Below are positions 51,700 to 60,673 of a stretch of 64,000 bases of DNA, piece after piece. The position numbers and the translations under genes were made by a program. Source of the stretch: a virus; IMG/VR virus record IMGVR_UViG_3300017917_004503, positions 1 to 64,000 of that record; one strand, given 5' to 3'. The notes under the pieces were generated by a model that saw nothing but the letters and a program-made list of their open reading frames with translations, searched no databases and was not told where the DNA came from. The number at the start of each line of letters is the position of its first letter. Within the stretch, counting starts at the first letter, position 1.

Positions 51700-54255
51700 A
51701 TGGATTTTATAAACCAAGTGAAAAAATTAAAAGAGCTAACTAAATCACCTGAAGTTAGACAAATCTGCGAGAAATATCTTAGCGGATCAAATGAGGTCTC
51801 AAAGGAACAGGTAGAGGCCGTTATTAATGAACAAGCTACTCCTGATGTTAAGAATCATTGGGATTCGATTGCTCAAGAGCAATTACAGGCTTCTAAAAAA
51901 GCCGCTCAAGCTCTTATGGAATCTTGGGGAGGTTTCGGAAGAGGATCTTCGAATTCTGGTTCTTATAAACCTTCGGTTAAGCAAGAAGAAAACACTTCAG
52001 CTCTTTTAGAGAATCTTAATACTATATCGATTGAAGATAACAACGCTAAATCTTTTGTTGAAGCTCAGAACTTAAAAAATCTTGGGATCTTAGAATCTAT
52101 TAACAAGATTAAAGGACTTTCTATTTCTGAATATCCTAAAGTTAAAATAGTTTGTGAGCAATACTCTAACTTAATCGTTAACAAAAACATTCCTGAGTTT
52201 TCTTTAATCAATGGATTTATCTCTGAAATGGAGTCTTTTAAATGGGACGTATCTATATTACCAGTCATAGAAAATCTAAAAGAAAAATCTTCTAGATTTT
52301 CAAGAGAAATCGAAGTTGCTAAAGTTATCGAATCTATAAAAACTAGTGGATCAGCTTCTTTTTATTCTGACTTGTCAGAATCGCTAAATTCTTGGTTAAT
52401 CTCTGAAAATAAATCCTCTGGATTATTAGCAAAAGAAATTAGTAAATGGTCTTTCAATCCTGTCGTTAGAAATCTAATCAATTTCTTAAATGCTAATGAA
52501 GCAAGTAACACATCTAAGCTGGAGTTACCTGTGAATGCTCAAAACGAGTCAAGGGTTTCTAGAATTTTTTCACCTATTTTAATCGAAGGTGAGACTACAT
52601 ATTTCACCGCAGGAAAGAGTATCTTCCAAATTAAAGATAGCTCGATAAAAAGATTAAATGAAAAAGAGATCGCTTCAGTTCCAGGAGAGTATATTTCTTT
52701 GGTTAACGCTTGTTTAAAACCTTATGTTCAAATTTCAGAAAGCGGAGTTAAAATATCTCTAGGTAAGAAATCTGTTAGCATTATCGAAGAGAAAGAAGAT
52801 GTTTCAGTTTATCTTGGTAAATCTAGATTAAACTTTAGATCAGTTGCAGAACTTGCTAAAATACTTGGTCTTGAATCTAGCAGCCATTTCGGAGTAAATG
52901 AGTCACAAGTAGTTGGAGATATTCTTAACATCTATACTAACTTCAGAAATATAGTAGAGCTTGATTTCGCTAAAAACATTTCGTCTAATATCTACGAAGG
53001 TGTTTCGGTTAATCTTATTAAATGGGATAATAATATCTTCTTACAGAGAATAAACGATGCAATGAGAGAAAATTCTGTTTATAAAGTTAATGGATCTCAA
53101 GCCGTGAAAATGGTTAAAGATTTCTTAAGATATGACATATCAGAGGGCTTAACTGAATTCTTGGATGGAGAACAGAAGATCAAGTCTATTATGGTAAATG
53201 ATAGAACTAAGGTCCTTGAAAACATCTCTCGTGTTGAATCAGAAGTTAACAAACTAGAGACATTGATGGAAAGCAATCCTCTTTATGCTGCTTCAAAGGA
53301 AATAAAATCAGCTCATGGATTATTAACCAGTGAACTTTCAGTTCTTAGAGAAAAATGGAATCAGATTAATCTTGAGATCTCTAAGATAGAATCAGAACCT
53401 AATATAGTATCAGATCTTTTTGAAGATCAAAAATTCAATATTGGCGATCTAGTTAAAATTAAAGAATCAGGTGAAACCGGAAAGATTATTTCTGTTGATG
53501 GAAGTTCTGGCAGATATACAATCCTTTTAGACAATGGAAGAACTTCGGATTACATGGTTAATGATATAGTTGATCTTGAAGAAGCATTAGCTCAAGCAGC
53601 AGAAAGAAACGAAGAAAAAGCTGGTGAAGATAGATCAGAGGAAGAAGGATCAGAAGAAATGAAGGAGTCAAACAACCTCAATAAATCTAATCTTTCAATC
53701 GAAGAACAGAAAAAACTTTTAAAAACTTTTTCAACAGGTCATTCTTTTTCTAAAGCTCCAGAAGACGAGAACGAAGAAATAGAAATGGAACTTGATAGCT
53801 TACATGGATACAATGTAACTATGAATGAAAAGAATCAAACAACAGCTAAAGCACCAGGCGATAGTAAATTAGAATCAGGTAAAGATGCTAATAAAAAGAA
53901 TCTAGCAACTGCACCAGGATCTCATAAAAAAGAAAAGGCAAAGGCTGAAGGTGAAGATTTATTAAGCGATAATGCACCTGAAACTAAAAAGAAAACCGAA
54001 TTTGATGGTAAAGATGCTGAAGGATCTAAATATGAAATCGGATATAACATCAGAGAAGGTAAAGCCGAAGACGAGGGTAATATGGTAGAAGCTCCTGAAA
54101 AGGGGAAAAATGCTAAAGAAACAACTGCTAAGGGTAACTTAGAAAAGATGATGAATTTGGCCGAGGCTCCAGGTAAAGAAGGTAATATTGATTTCGAAGT
54201 AAACGATGAAATGGGATATAACATTCAAGAATCCGACGAAGTAAAAAAAAACTAA
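51700..54255 (+). CDS. Large virion-type protein with KOW/SH3-like and acidic repeat regions (zero-frame product)
   Basis: 851 residues in the zero frame. A mostly helical N-terminal two thirds (about 1-570) contains a coiled coil (about 505-565). A KOW/SH3-like barrel follows at about 580-630 (FNIGDLVKIKESGETGKIISVDG, YTILLDNG). The last 200 residues are acidic and repetitive, with recurring KAP/EAP words and GYNV/GYNI words (LHGYNVTMNE, IGYNIREG, MGYNIQES). The zero-frame stop at 54253 follows A AAA AAC, and the same kind of acidic sequence continues in the -1 frame to 54410. Own promoter P9 and own terminator. Likely an abundant virion or head-assembly protein; no family recognised. Confidence 0.7.
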   Translation: MDFINQVKKLKELTKSPEVRQICEKYLSGSNEVSKEQVEAVINEQATPDVKNHWDSIAQEQLQASKKAAQALMESWGGFGRGSSNSGSYKPSVKQEENTSALLENLNTISIEDNNAKSFVEAQNLKNLGILESINKIKGLSISEYPKVKIVCEQYSNLIVNKNIPEFSLINGFISEMESFKWDVSILPVIENLKEKSSRFSREIEVAKVIESIKTSGSASFYSDLSESLNSWLISENKSSGLLAKEISKWSFNPVVRNLINFLNANEASNTSKLELPVNAQNESRVSRIFSPILIEGETTYFTAGKSIFQIKDSSIKRLNEKEIASVPGEYISLVNACLKPYVQISESGVKISLGKKSVSIIEEKEDVSVYLGKSRLNFRSVAELAKILGLESSSHFGVNESQVVGDILNIYTNFRNIVELDFAKNISSNIYEGVSVNLIKWDNNIFLQRINDAMRENSVYKVNGSQAVKMVKDFLRYDISEGLTEFLDGEQKIKSIMVNDRTKVLENISRVESEVNKLETLMESNPLYAASKEIKSAHGLLTSELSVLREKWNQINLEISKIESEPNIVSDLFEDQKFNIGDLVKIKESGETGKIISVDGSSGRYTILLDNGRTSDYMVNDIVDLEEALAQAAERNEEKAGEDRSEEEGSEEMKESNNLNKSNLSIEEQKKLLKTFSTGHSFSKAPEDENEEIEMELDSLHGYNVTMNEKNQTTAKAPGDSKLESGKDANKKNLATAPGSHKKEKAKAEGEDLLSDNAPETKKKTEFDGKDAEGSKYEIGYNIREGKAEDEGNMVEAPEKGKNAKETTAKGNLEKMMNLAEAPGKEGNIDFEVNDEMGYNIQESDEVKKN

Positions 54256-54410
54256 GTCGTAATTTTTACTTCGCACCGAAAGATAAGAATCAAAATTCAC
54301 CGGGACAAAAATTTGTAGATCCTATAGAAGGTAGAATGAGTAAAGCTCCAACAGGAAAGGAATCTGAAGAAATAGAGACTGATTCTGATTCACAGGAAGA
54401 TTCTAAATAA
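54246..54410 (+). other. Putative -1 frameshift site and 52-codon extension
   Basis: A nine-A run (54243-54251) gives A AAA AAC in the zero frame, directly followed by UAA. After a -1 slip, reading continues as CTA AGT CGT for 52 codons to TAA at 54408. The extension contains RNFYFAPKDK, VDPIEGRMSKAPTGKESEEIE and an acidic Asp/Ser end, matching the composition and KAP words of the zero-frame C-terminus. The stop at 54410 lies 10 nt before the terminator. No strong downstream pseudoknot or hairpin is visible. A homopolymer sequencing error is the main alternative. Confidence 0.7.
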
Positions 54411-54420
54411 TTTTAACATG

Positions 54421-54453
54421 AAAAGAACGTAAAACCTACGTTCTTTTCTTTTG
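54421..54453 (+). terminator. Strong Rho-independent terminator
   Basis: AAAAGAACGTA pairs perfectly with TACGTTCTTTT (11 bp) around an AAACC loop and is followed by CTTTTG. Ends the 51700 unit. Confidence 0.9.
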
Positions 54454-54503
54454 AAATAAAATCCACCTTTAGTAGTATAATTATTTAAAATTATTGAATT
54501 TTA

Positions 54504-54863
54504 ATGGCTAAGGATTACGTAAAAAATAGCGATCTAATGGTTGCTATAATAGAATCAAAAAAAGCAGGCAAGCTAACACCCGATGCCATTGCTATGTTTG
54601 GACTTATGATACAGGGAATATCAAAGAAAATGGCATATAAGGATCCAGAAGATAAAGAGGACTGTATGGCTTTTGCTATGGAGGATCTTTGCAAATATTG
54701 GGATAGATTTAATCCTGAAAAATCAAATAACCCTTTTGCTTATTTCACACAAATTGCAAAAAATGGATTTGCAAAGGGATGGAAAAAAATACATCCACCA
54801 AAAAGTCCAAAAACTATACCGTTTAGTCATATTACAGGAGAAGATAACACATATAACATCTAA
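54504..54863 (+). CDS. 55: Late-transcription sigma factor (T4 gp55-like)
   Basis: 119 residues, shorter than T4 gp55 (185). The match runs along the core: NSDLMVAIIESKK, then AIAMFGLMIQGISKKM, then a helix with MEDLCKYWDRFNPEKSNNPFAYFTQIAKNGFAKGWKKI, which parallels the gp55 order NNKELLQAIIDWK ... IMLIAEGLSKRF ... [23 protein letters not shown]. gp55 is a minimal sigma-2-like factor that directs host RNA polymerase to TATAAATA late promoters with the sliding clamp. Here the C-terminal part beyond the core is short. It is the prime candidate reader of the GATATATA boxes. Confidence 0.85.
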   Translation: MAKDYVKNSDLMVAIIESKKAGKLTPDAIAMFGLMIQGISKKMAYKDPEDKEDCMAFAMEDLCKYWDRFNPEKSNNPFAYFTQIAKNGFAKGWKKIHPPKSPKTIPFSHITGEDNTYNI

Positions 54864-54865
54864 AG

Positions 54866-55351
54866 ATGACCGATATTAAAAAGGTAAAACCTAATGGAGA
54901 GTATAAGTCTGGTTTATATGAACCACAAAATCCAGAAAAGTACATAGGAGATATTCACAATATCATATTTAGATCGTCTTGGGAATATAGATTTTGTGTA
55001 TACTGTGATACTAATGAATCAATATTAAAATGGAGTTCAGAACCTCTTAAAATACCGTATTACAATCCTCTGGATAAAAAGGAACATGAATATAATGTTG
55101 ACTTTTATGTCAGAGTTTTAAAAGAATCTGGTGAAGAACAAGAGTGGATCTTAGAGATTAAGCCCGAAAGACAAACAAAAAAACCGGTATTTGAAGGAAT
55201 AACTACTTTACAGAAACTGAAATCGTATAATCATAATATGCAGATCTGGATTACGAACCAATCTAAGTTTAAAGCTGCAAAACACTGGGCTGAGAAAAGA
55301 GGTTTTAGATTTGGTGTCGTTGATGAAAATTTCTTATTTAAGAGTAAATGA
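54866..55351 (+). CDS. 4: Head completion nuclease-like protein (T4 gp4)
   Basis: 161 residues, the T4 gp4 (gp50/65) size. Conserved pattern: PQNPEKYIGDIHNIIFRSSWEYRFCVYCD (about 20-48), WSSEPLKIPYYNP, then VDFYVRV and WILEIKPERQTKKP. The E...D-x(n)-E-x-K arrangement makes a PD-(D/E)XK-type core. gp4 acts at the filled head before tail joining. It starts 2 nt after the sigma gene stop and overlaps the next gene by 4 bp. Confidence 0.92.
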   Translation: MTDIKKVKPNGEYKSGLYEPQNPEKYIGDIHNIIFRSSWEYRFCVYCDTNESILKWSSEPLKIPYYNPLDKKEHEYNVDFYVRVLKESGEEQEWILEIKPERQTKKPVFEGITTLQKLKSYNHNMQIWITNQSKFKAAKHWAEKRGFRFGVVDENFLFKSK

Positions 55352-55947
55352 TTCCATATTCACAGGAGGTGCTTCAGTATAAGAATTCGTATAAAAATTT
55401 ATCTGAGGTTGTTAGTAAAACTAACTCTAAATTTTCAGAAAAGTATTATAGAGATGCTAAACCCGAGAAACCCTTCTCTCTACCGTTTATACCTGGTCAA
55501 ATTTATAGCTTTTTCTATAAGACAACAAGCAAAATAACTCCGGAAAGAACTTTTATAAACAGAAATCCTGTTGTTCTTTGTACTGAATCTTTTCAAAACA
55601 AAGAAGGTGAGCTTATACTCAAGGGTATAGATTTAATAACAGTTCCTCCTGATTTGAGAATGATTATTCTTGAAAGAATTTATAACAGTTTCTATTATAA
55701 TATAAACCCAGGTTCCTACGAGAACCCAAAACCTATATTGCTTAATCACGAAACATTAAAGAAAATACTTACAGACACTGGATACTCGAGTTCATTATTT
55801 GGTTTTAGAACCAAATTTTTTGGTGAAATCTTTACCGTCGATGTTAAAGATTGGATCATGTTACCCTATCTAACAGAATCACTCATAGAAGGCACGAATT
55901 TACAAGGGATATATACGACATATAAATCGAAATTAATCCGAGAATAA
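55348..55947 (+). CDS. Conserved structural or head-end protein, unassigned
   Basis: 199 residues. The pattern FIPGQIYSFFYKT, then NRNPVVLCTE, then LKGIDLITVPPDLRMIILERIY (about 45-115) resembles a protein type common in T4-like phages (P-G-x-I-Y-F-Y, wished-for L-x-L, 'LP..lR..lL..l'), but I cannot name it with confidence. It occupies the slot after gp4 where T4 has gp53, a baseplate wedge protein of nearly equal length, yet I see no clear gp53 sequence match. Coupled to gp4 by ATGA. Confidence 0.5.
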   Translation: MIPYSQEVLQYKNSYKNLSEVVSKTNSKFSEKYYRDAKPEKPFSLPFIPGQIYSFFYKTTSKITPERTFINRNPVVLCTESFQNKEGELILKGIDLITVPPDLRMIILERIYNSFYYNINPGSYENPKPILLNHETLKKILTDTGYSSSLFGFRTKFFGEIFTVDVKDWIMLPYLTESLIEGTNLQGIYTTYKSKLIRE

Positions 55948-55962
55948 ACACTAAAAAGAAGA

Positions 55963-57561
55963 ATGGCCGGTTTTGTAAATAATAACGATCCCCAACAGTC
56001 ACCAGTAATTACCAGAATTAGAGATTCTGTGAGAAAGCTGAGCACTTTCGGGATGAAGTATGATGATATGGTCATACGAAACTCTCAGGCAGTTGGTGTT
56101 ACTGAAGCAGCATTCTTAAACAAGAATAAATCCAATGTTGAGGATGAAAGTATGCTATGGACTCTTGCGAAGCAAGATATTACATCAAAGCAGTATGTTT
56201 CATATTTCGATAAAGATTATAAGGGTAAAAGAGATTACCTAAGAAAATTCTCTCTTAATCCTGAAATAGAATGGGTTTTAGACACTGTGTGTGATGAGAC
56301 TATTTCTTACGATCCTGCCAATTTTTTTGCTTATCCTGATTTTTTAGACCTGTCAGACATCAACGAAAAACTAAAGGATTCTCTTTATGAGACGTATCGA
56401 AAACTATATGATGTTTGGGGATTCTCTGATGATATAACTGCATGGCAGTATTTTAGACAATTCCTCGTTGATGGATTTCTTTGTTTCGAAATTATCTATG
56501 ATAATGAGGGAAAGAATATAATAGGATTTAAAGAATTAGATCCTGTTACTATAGTACCTAGCGTAGAAAAGCAAGTAGACGGAAGTTTTTTAAATACCTG
56601 GACCCAATTTCCACAGGATCCAAGAAGAAGACGTGTTCTATATGATCCCCAGATTATTTATATCTCGTATGCTAAGGGCAATTCAATTTCCAGAATAAGT
56701 TATATCGAAAGATTAATTCGTCCTTATAATATCCTTAGAATCATCGAATACACCAGAATTATCTGGTCTGTTATGAATGCTTCTTTTAAATTGAAGATGA
56801 CTGTTCCTATTGGTACTAAATCCCAACAAAAAGGAATGCAAACTCTAGGAGAATTAATGAGCATCTATAAGGAAGACGTTCAATTGAATGATGAAAGTGG
56901 TGAATTGTTTATAGACGGAAGACCTAAAATTCAGTTTTACAAGAATTACCTAATGCCTTCTGGAGTAAACGGAACGCCAACAATTGAACCTTTAACAACA
57001 GAGGGTCCAAACTTAAATGACCCTGCTCCTTTATCATATTTCTTTGATAAGTTTGTACAAGAATCTAAGGTACCTCCATCAAGATTCACTGGTCCAGATG
57101 GAACTAATGCTTCGACCTACACAAATGCTGCTGAGGGATTGGATAAAGAGGAGATTAGATTTGCTAAATTTGTAGAAAGACTTAGATCTATATTCCAGGA
57201 GATATTAACTAAACCTCTGTGGATACAAATGGCTAAAAAATATCCTGAGTTAGAGAAGGACTTTATGTTTAAGAGCCAGCTAGGTCTCGATTATTTTTCA
57301 GATAACCCGTTTAAAATAAACCAAGAAATTGAAGTAATTAATAAAAGAAAAGAATCAGTAACAGCTATGTCAGGTTTACTTGATGATGAGGATAAACCCT
57401 TTTTCTCAGTTCCTTTCCTAATTGAAAATTTCTTAGGAATTTCTAGACAGGATATTGTAGCAAATAAAGAAGCCAAAGAAAGGAAAGAGAAGGAGAAAAA
57501 GAAAGATAGTAAAAAAGATGAAGGCGAAAAAGAGGGTGGAGAGGAAAGCATAACTTTATAA
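55963..57561 (+). CDS. 20: Portal protein, copy 1 (T4 gp20-like)
   Basis: 532 residues, the size of T4 gp20 (524). Conserved landmarks: FGMKYDDMVIRNSQAVG, LRKFSLNPEIEWVLDTVCDE, RQFLVDGFLCFEIIYDNEGK, YISYAKGNSISRISYIERLIRPYNILRIIEYTRIIWSVMNA, then GELFIDGRPKIQFYKNY and PPSRFTGP. The portal forms the dodecameric ring at the head vertex that DNA passes through. The C-terminus is a charged Lys/Glu tail (about 500-532). A full second copy follows 1 nt downstream. Confidence 0.92.
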   Translation: MAGFVNNNDPQQSPVITRIRDSVRKLSTFGMKYDDMVIRNSQAVGVTEAAFLNKNKSNVEDESMLWTLAKQDITSKQYVSYFDKDYKGKRDYLRKFSLNPEIEWVLDTVCDETISYDPANFFAYPDFLDLSDINEKLKDSLYETYRKLYDVWGFSDDITAWQYFRQFLVDGFLCFEIIYDNEGKNIIGFKELDPVTIVPSVEKQVDGSFLNTWTQFPQDPRRRRVLYDPQIIYISYAKGNSISRISYIERLIRPYNILRIIEYTRIIWSVMNASFKLKMTVPIGTKSQQKGMQTLGELMSIYKEDVQLNDESGELFIDGRPKIQFYKNYLMPSGVNGTPTIEPLTTEGPNLNDPAPLSYFFDKFVQESKVPPSRFTGPDGTNASTYTNAAEGLDKEEIRFAKFVERLRSIFQEILTKPLWIQMAKKYPELEKDFMFKSQLGLDYFSDNPFKINQEIEVINKRKESVTAMSGLLDDEDKPFFSVPFLIENFLGISRQDIVANKEAKERKEKEKKKDSKKDEGEKEGGEESITL

Positions 57562-57562
57562 G

Positions 57563-59215
57563 ATGGCAGGATTTTTAGATCTATTTAAACCAAACGAATC
57601 TGCTTTAGGTAACATTCTTAGAAACCTAGGCAAAGTCTCCAAATTTGGGATGGAGTACGATGATATGGTTGTTCGTAATTCTCAAGCAATAGGTAAAAGC
57701 GAAGGATCCTTTTTTAATCAGCAGGGGACTGGGTTTACTCAGGATGATGCTTTTTATTGGACTCTTTCTTATCAGGATACGAAGGTAAGAAAATACATAG
57801 CTTATTTTGATAAGGATTATATTGAAAAAAGAAACTTTCTGAGAAAATTTTCACTCAATGGTGAGATAGAATTTATTTTAGATACTATCACTGACGAATG
57901 TATAACCTATGACGATAGAAATTTTTTCGCAAATCCTTCTTTCATAAATCTTGATTTGAAAGAGAAAATTCTAAATAAAATAACTTCACATTACAATCGC
58001 CTTTATAACATTTTTGGATTTCAGAATTCTATTTTGGCTTGGCAATTATTTAGACAGTTTCTTATTGATGGATTTTTAGCTTTTGAAATAATATACGACA
58101 ACAAAGGAAAAGAAATTATTGGATTTAAAGAATTGGATGCAACCTCTTTGCAGCCAGCAGTAGAAAGAGTTGGTGAAAATGAGTACAAACAATTTTGGAT
58201 TCAATACCCAAAGAATCCTCAGATGACTAGAAAACTCACTAATGAACAGGTTATCTATATTTCTTATGCCAAGGGTAATAGTATTTCCAGAGTTAGCTAT
58301 ATAGAAAGATTAGTAAGATCATATAATATTTTGAGAATCATGGAGAATTCCAGGGTAATCTGGAATGTTATGAATGCTTCTTATAGATTAAAGTTTGTAA
58401 TACCAACTGGAAGCCAGTCTCCTCAAAAAGCTATGCAAACATTAGGACAGTTAATGTCAAATTATAAAGAGGAGATAAGCATAAATGATGCTTCTGGTGA
58501 ATTGACTGTAAACGGAAGACCTAAAGTCCAATTTTACAAAAATTATTTATTTCCTGAAATGAATGGACAATCTCCACAAATTTCATCACTAAATCCTTCC
58601 GGTCCTGATTTTAACGTTATGGAAAATGTTGTTTACTTCTATAATAAGTTAAAAATGGACTCTAAACTTCCTTATGCTAGATTTGCAGCTAGAAGTGCAG
58701 GTCCTTCTAATTATAAGGTAAGTATTGATGCTCTTGAAAGAGATGAGATACGTTTTGAAAAGTTTCTCCGTAGATTGAGATCTATATTTCAAGAAATTTT
58801 GGTTAAACCTCTTTATATACAAATGTGTTTAGATTTTCCTGAATTATCTAGAGATAGAAGCTTTAAGGTTAATCTTGGATTAGATTTTCACAGAGAAAGT
58901 GAATTTGAAGAAATGGTTCAGCTTTCGAATTACACTAAAAGAAGTGAATTTATCAAAGGACTCTATGAATTTAAAATTAAGGCTGGTGATGAGGAAAAGC
59001 CATATTTTGATAATGACTTTCTAATTCAGAGATTTCTAGGTCTGACTCCAGATCAGATTAAAATGAATGAAGAATATAAGAAGAAAGAGGAAAAACAAGC
59101 ACCACAAGCTAAACCTGCCAGTGGAGAAGGCGAATCACCAGAAGGAGAAACGTCAACCCCTCCAGAGGGAGAAGCTCCAGAGGGAGAAGCTCCGGAACCA
59201 GAAGTAACACTTTAA
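57563..59215 (+). CDS. Portal protein, copy 2 (gp20 paralogue)
   Basis: 550 residues. It is collinear with copy 1 over about 500 residues (YDDMVVRNSQAIG, LRKFSLNGEIEFILDTITDE, RQFLIDGFLAFEIIYDNKGKEIIGFKELDA, YISYAKGNSISRVSYIERLV, RLRSIFQEILVKPLYIQM). It differs most at both ends and in the region after the MPSGV/FPEMN segment. The C-terminal tail is Pro/Glu/Gly-rich (PEGEAPEGEAPEPEV) instead of Lys/Glu-rich. Both copies lack obvious lesions, so both are probably functional. A hetero-oligomeric ring, or one copy serving another dodecameric position, is possible. Confidence 0.9.
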   Translation: MAGFLDLFKPNESALGNILRNLGKVSKFGMEYDDMVVRNSQAIGKSEGSFFNQQGTGFTQDDAFYWTLSYQDTKVRKYIAYFDKDYIEKRNFLRKFSLNGEIEFILDTITDECITYDDRNFFANPSFINLDLKEKILNKITSHYNRLYNIFGFQNSILAWQLFRQFLIDGFLAFEIIYDNKGKEIIGFKELDATSLQPAVERVGENEYKQFWIQYPKNPQMTRKLTNEQVIYISYAKGNSISRVSYIERLVRSYNILRIMENSRVIWNVMNASYRLKFVIPTGSQSPQKAMQTLGQLMSNYKEEISINDASGELTVNGRPKVQFYKNYLFPEMNGQSPQISSLNPSGPDFNVMENVVYFYNKLKMDSKLPYARFAARSAGPSNYKVSIDALERDEIRFEKFLRRLRSIFQEILVKPLYIQMCLDFPELSRDRSFKVNLGLDFHRESEFEEMVQLSNYTKRSEFIKGLYEFKIKAGDEEKPYFDNDFLIQRFLGLTPDQIKMNEEYKKKEEKQAPQAKPASGEGESPEGETSTPPEGEAPEGEAPEPEVTL

Positions 59216-59261
59216 TTTTTTATGTCCATTTAATCAATTTTTTTTTCGCGAAAAATTCATT

Positions 59262-59269
59262 TACTTTTG
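59262..59269 (+). promoter_or_regulatory. Host-type (Bacteroidota) -7 box TACTTTTG
   Basis: A perfect TAnnTTTG match 19 nt before ATG 59289, downstream of a T-rich stretch. No clear -33 TTTG at the usual spacing. Confidence 0.5.
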
Positions 59270-59288
59270 CTTAAAATAAATTGAAAAA

Positions 59289-60638
59289 ATGATAAACGAA
59301 ATTAAAACTCTCACTCTTTTAGAAGGTCTAACTGGTGAAGGCTCACAGAAAGCCAAACAGGAACTAATAAAAACCAGAATCAATCCCAGACTTTCTTTCA
59401 TCTTGGATGTCTGTTTCAATCCTTTCGTAACAACAAAACTTCACAAATTAAAATTTATTGATTCACCCATCGATTCTCCTTACAGAGAATTTTCTGACGA
59501 TGAACTTTGGAATGAGTTTAAATCGTTAATTGATGATTTGAAAAAAGCACCAGCAGCAAACGATAATCTTCGATCAAGAGCACAGCAACTGATATCTTAT
59601 CGTTTATCTGATGTTGAACAAGAAGATTCAGAGGTAAGAAAAAACCTCATGAAGATTCTAACCAAGAGAATGAATATTGGTATTGGAGCTAAACTTATCA
59701 ATAAAGCTGTTGGTAAGGAATTGATTCCTGATCCTTCATTAATGCTTGCGACCGATGATCATGAGACTATAGAAAAATGGAATTCAATTTATTGTGAAGA
59801 AAAATATGATGGTGTTAGAGTAATAGCTATCTATAAAAATGGTGAATTCTCTTATTTTACTAGAGCTTTTAATGAACTAGATTCGTCTTGTTTCCCTAAG
59901 ATTACTTTCGATCTTAAATTATGTATGATAAATTCTGGCCTTTCTGGCAATTGGTTTTTTGATGGTGAATTAACAGATTTAAATCGTAAATCTGTAAGTG
60001 GAAAGGTAACACAGATTCTTAAAGGAACGGTAGATCATAAAATAGAAGAAGGAATGCTTTTTAATGTTTTTGATTTTGAAGAGCTTTCGACACTAGATAA
60101 AGGTCACGGTGTTATAAACTATGAAACCAGACGTCACACTCTGGAAAAAGTACTTCAAAGTTTAGATTCTTCTTCACCTGTAAAGTTAGCCCAGATGTGG
60201 AAATTAAATGATGCTTCTGAGGTATCTTCCATTTATAAAAAAATAGTAGAACTTGGCGGCGAAGGAGTTATTTGTAAAGATAACGGTATCTATGAATGCA
60301 AGAGATCTAAATCTTGGGTGAAATTTAAAGAAGTTAATGATTGTGATCTTGAAATAGTTGGTTGGTATCCGGGTGAGGGAAAAAGAGAAGGTTTTATCGG
60401 TGGATTCTTTATGACAGATAGTTCTAAAACTCTTCAAGTAAAAGTTGGATCTGGCTTTACTGAAAGCGATCTTAAAAATCTAAGTACAGATCCGGATTCT
60501 TATATTGGTAAAATCGCAGCCGTTCAGTATAATGTTACGATTACTGATAAACATAACAATAGATCTCTTTTCTTACCTCGTTTTATTGAAATTAGAAGTG
60601 ATAAATCAATAGCCGACGATCTTTCAACGAAATTCTAA
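59289..60638 (+). CDS. 30: ATP-dependent DNA ligase (T4 gp30-like)
   Basis: 449 residues, near the T4 ligase length (487). Motif I EKYDGVR has the adenylated lysine at K172. Motif III/IIIa FFDGELTD and FNVFDFEEL, motif IV GGEGVICKD and motif V WVKFKEV follow in order, then an OB-fold C-terminus. It seals nicks in replication and recombination. Preceded by a host-type -7 box and followed by other replication genes, so it starts a non-late unit. Confidence 0.95.
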   Translation: MINEIKTLTLLEGLTGEGSQKAKQELIKTRINPRLSFILDVCFNPFVTTKLHKLKFIDSPIDSPYREFSDDELWNEFKSLIDDLKKAPAANDNLRSRAQQLISYRLSDVEQEDSEVRKNLMKILTKRMNIGIGAKLINKAVGKELIPDPSLMLATDDHETIEKWNSIYCEEKYDGVRVIAIYKNGEFSYFTRAFNELDSSCFPKITFDLKLCMINSGLSGNWFFDGELTDLNRKSVSGKVTQILKGTVDHKIEEGMLFNVFDFEELSTLDKGHGVINYETRRHTLEKVLQSLDSSSPVKLAQMWKLNDASEVSSIYKKIVELGGEGVICKDNGIYECKRSKSWVKFKEVNDCDLEIVGWYPGEGKREGFIGGFFMTDSSKTLQVKVGSGFTESDLKNLSTDPDSYIGKIAAVQYNVTITDKHNNRSLFLPRFIEIRSDKSIADDLSTKF

Positions 60639-60673
60639 GAAACAAGAATTAAAAATTCTACTAAAAATCCAAT

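Noticed and set aside
55348-55947. T4 gp53 baseplate wedge identity
   Set aside because: Position and length fit, but no gp53 sequence pattern is visible, so it is left unassigned.
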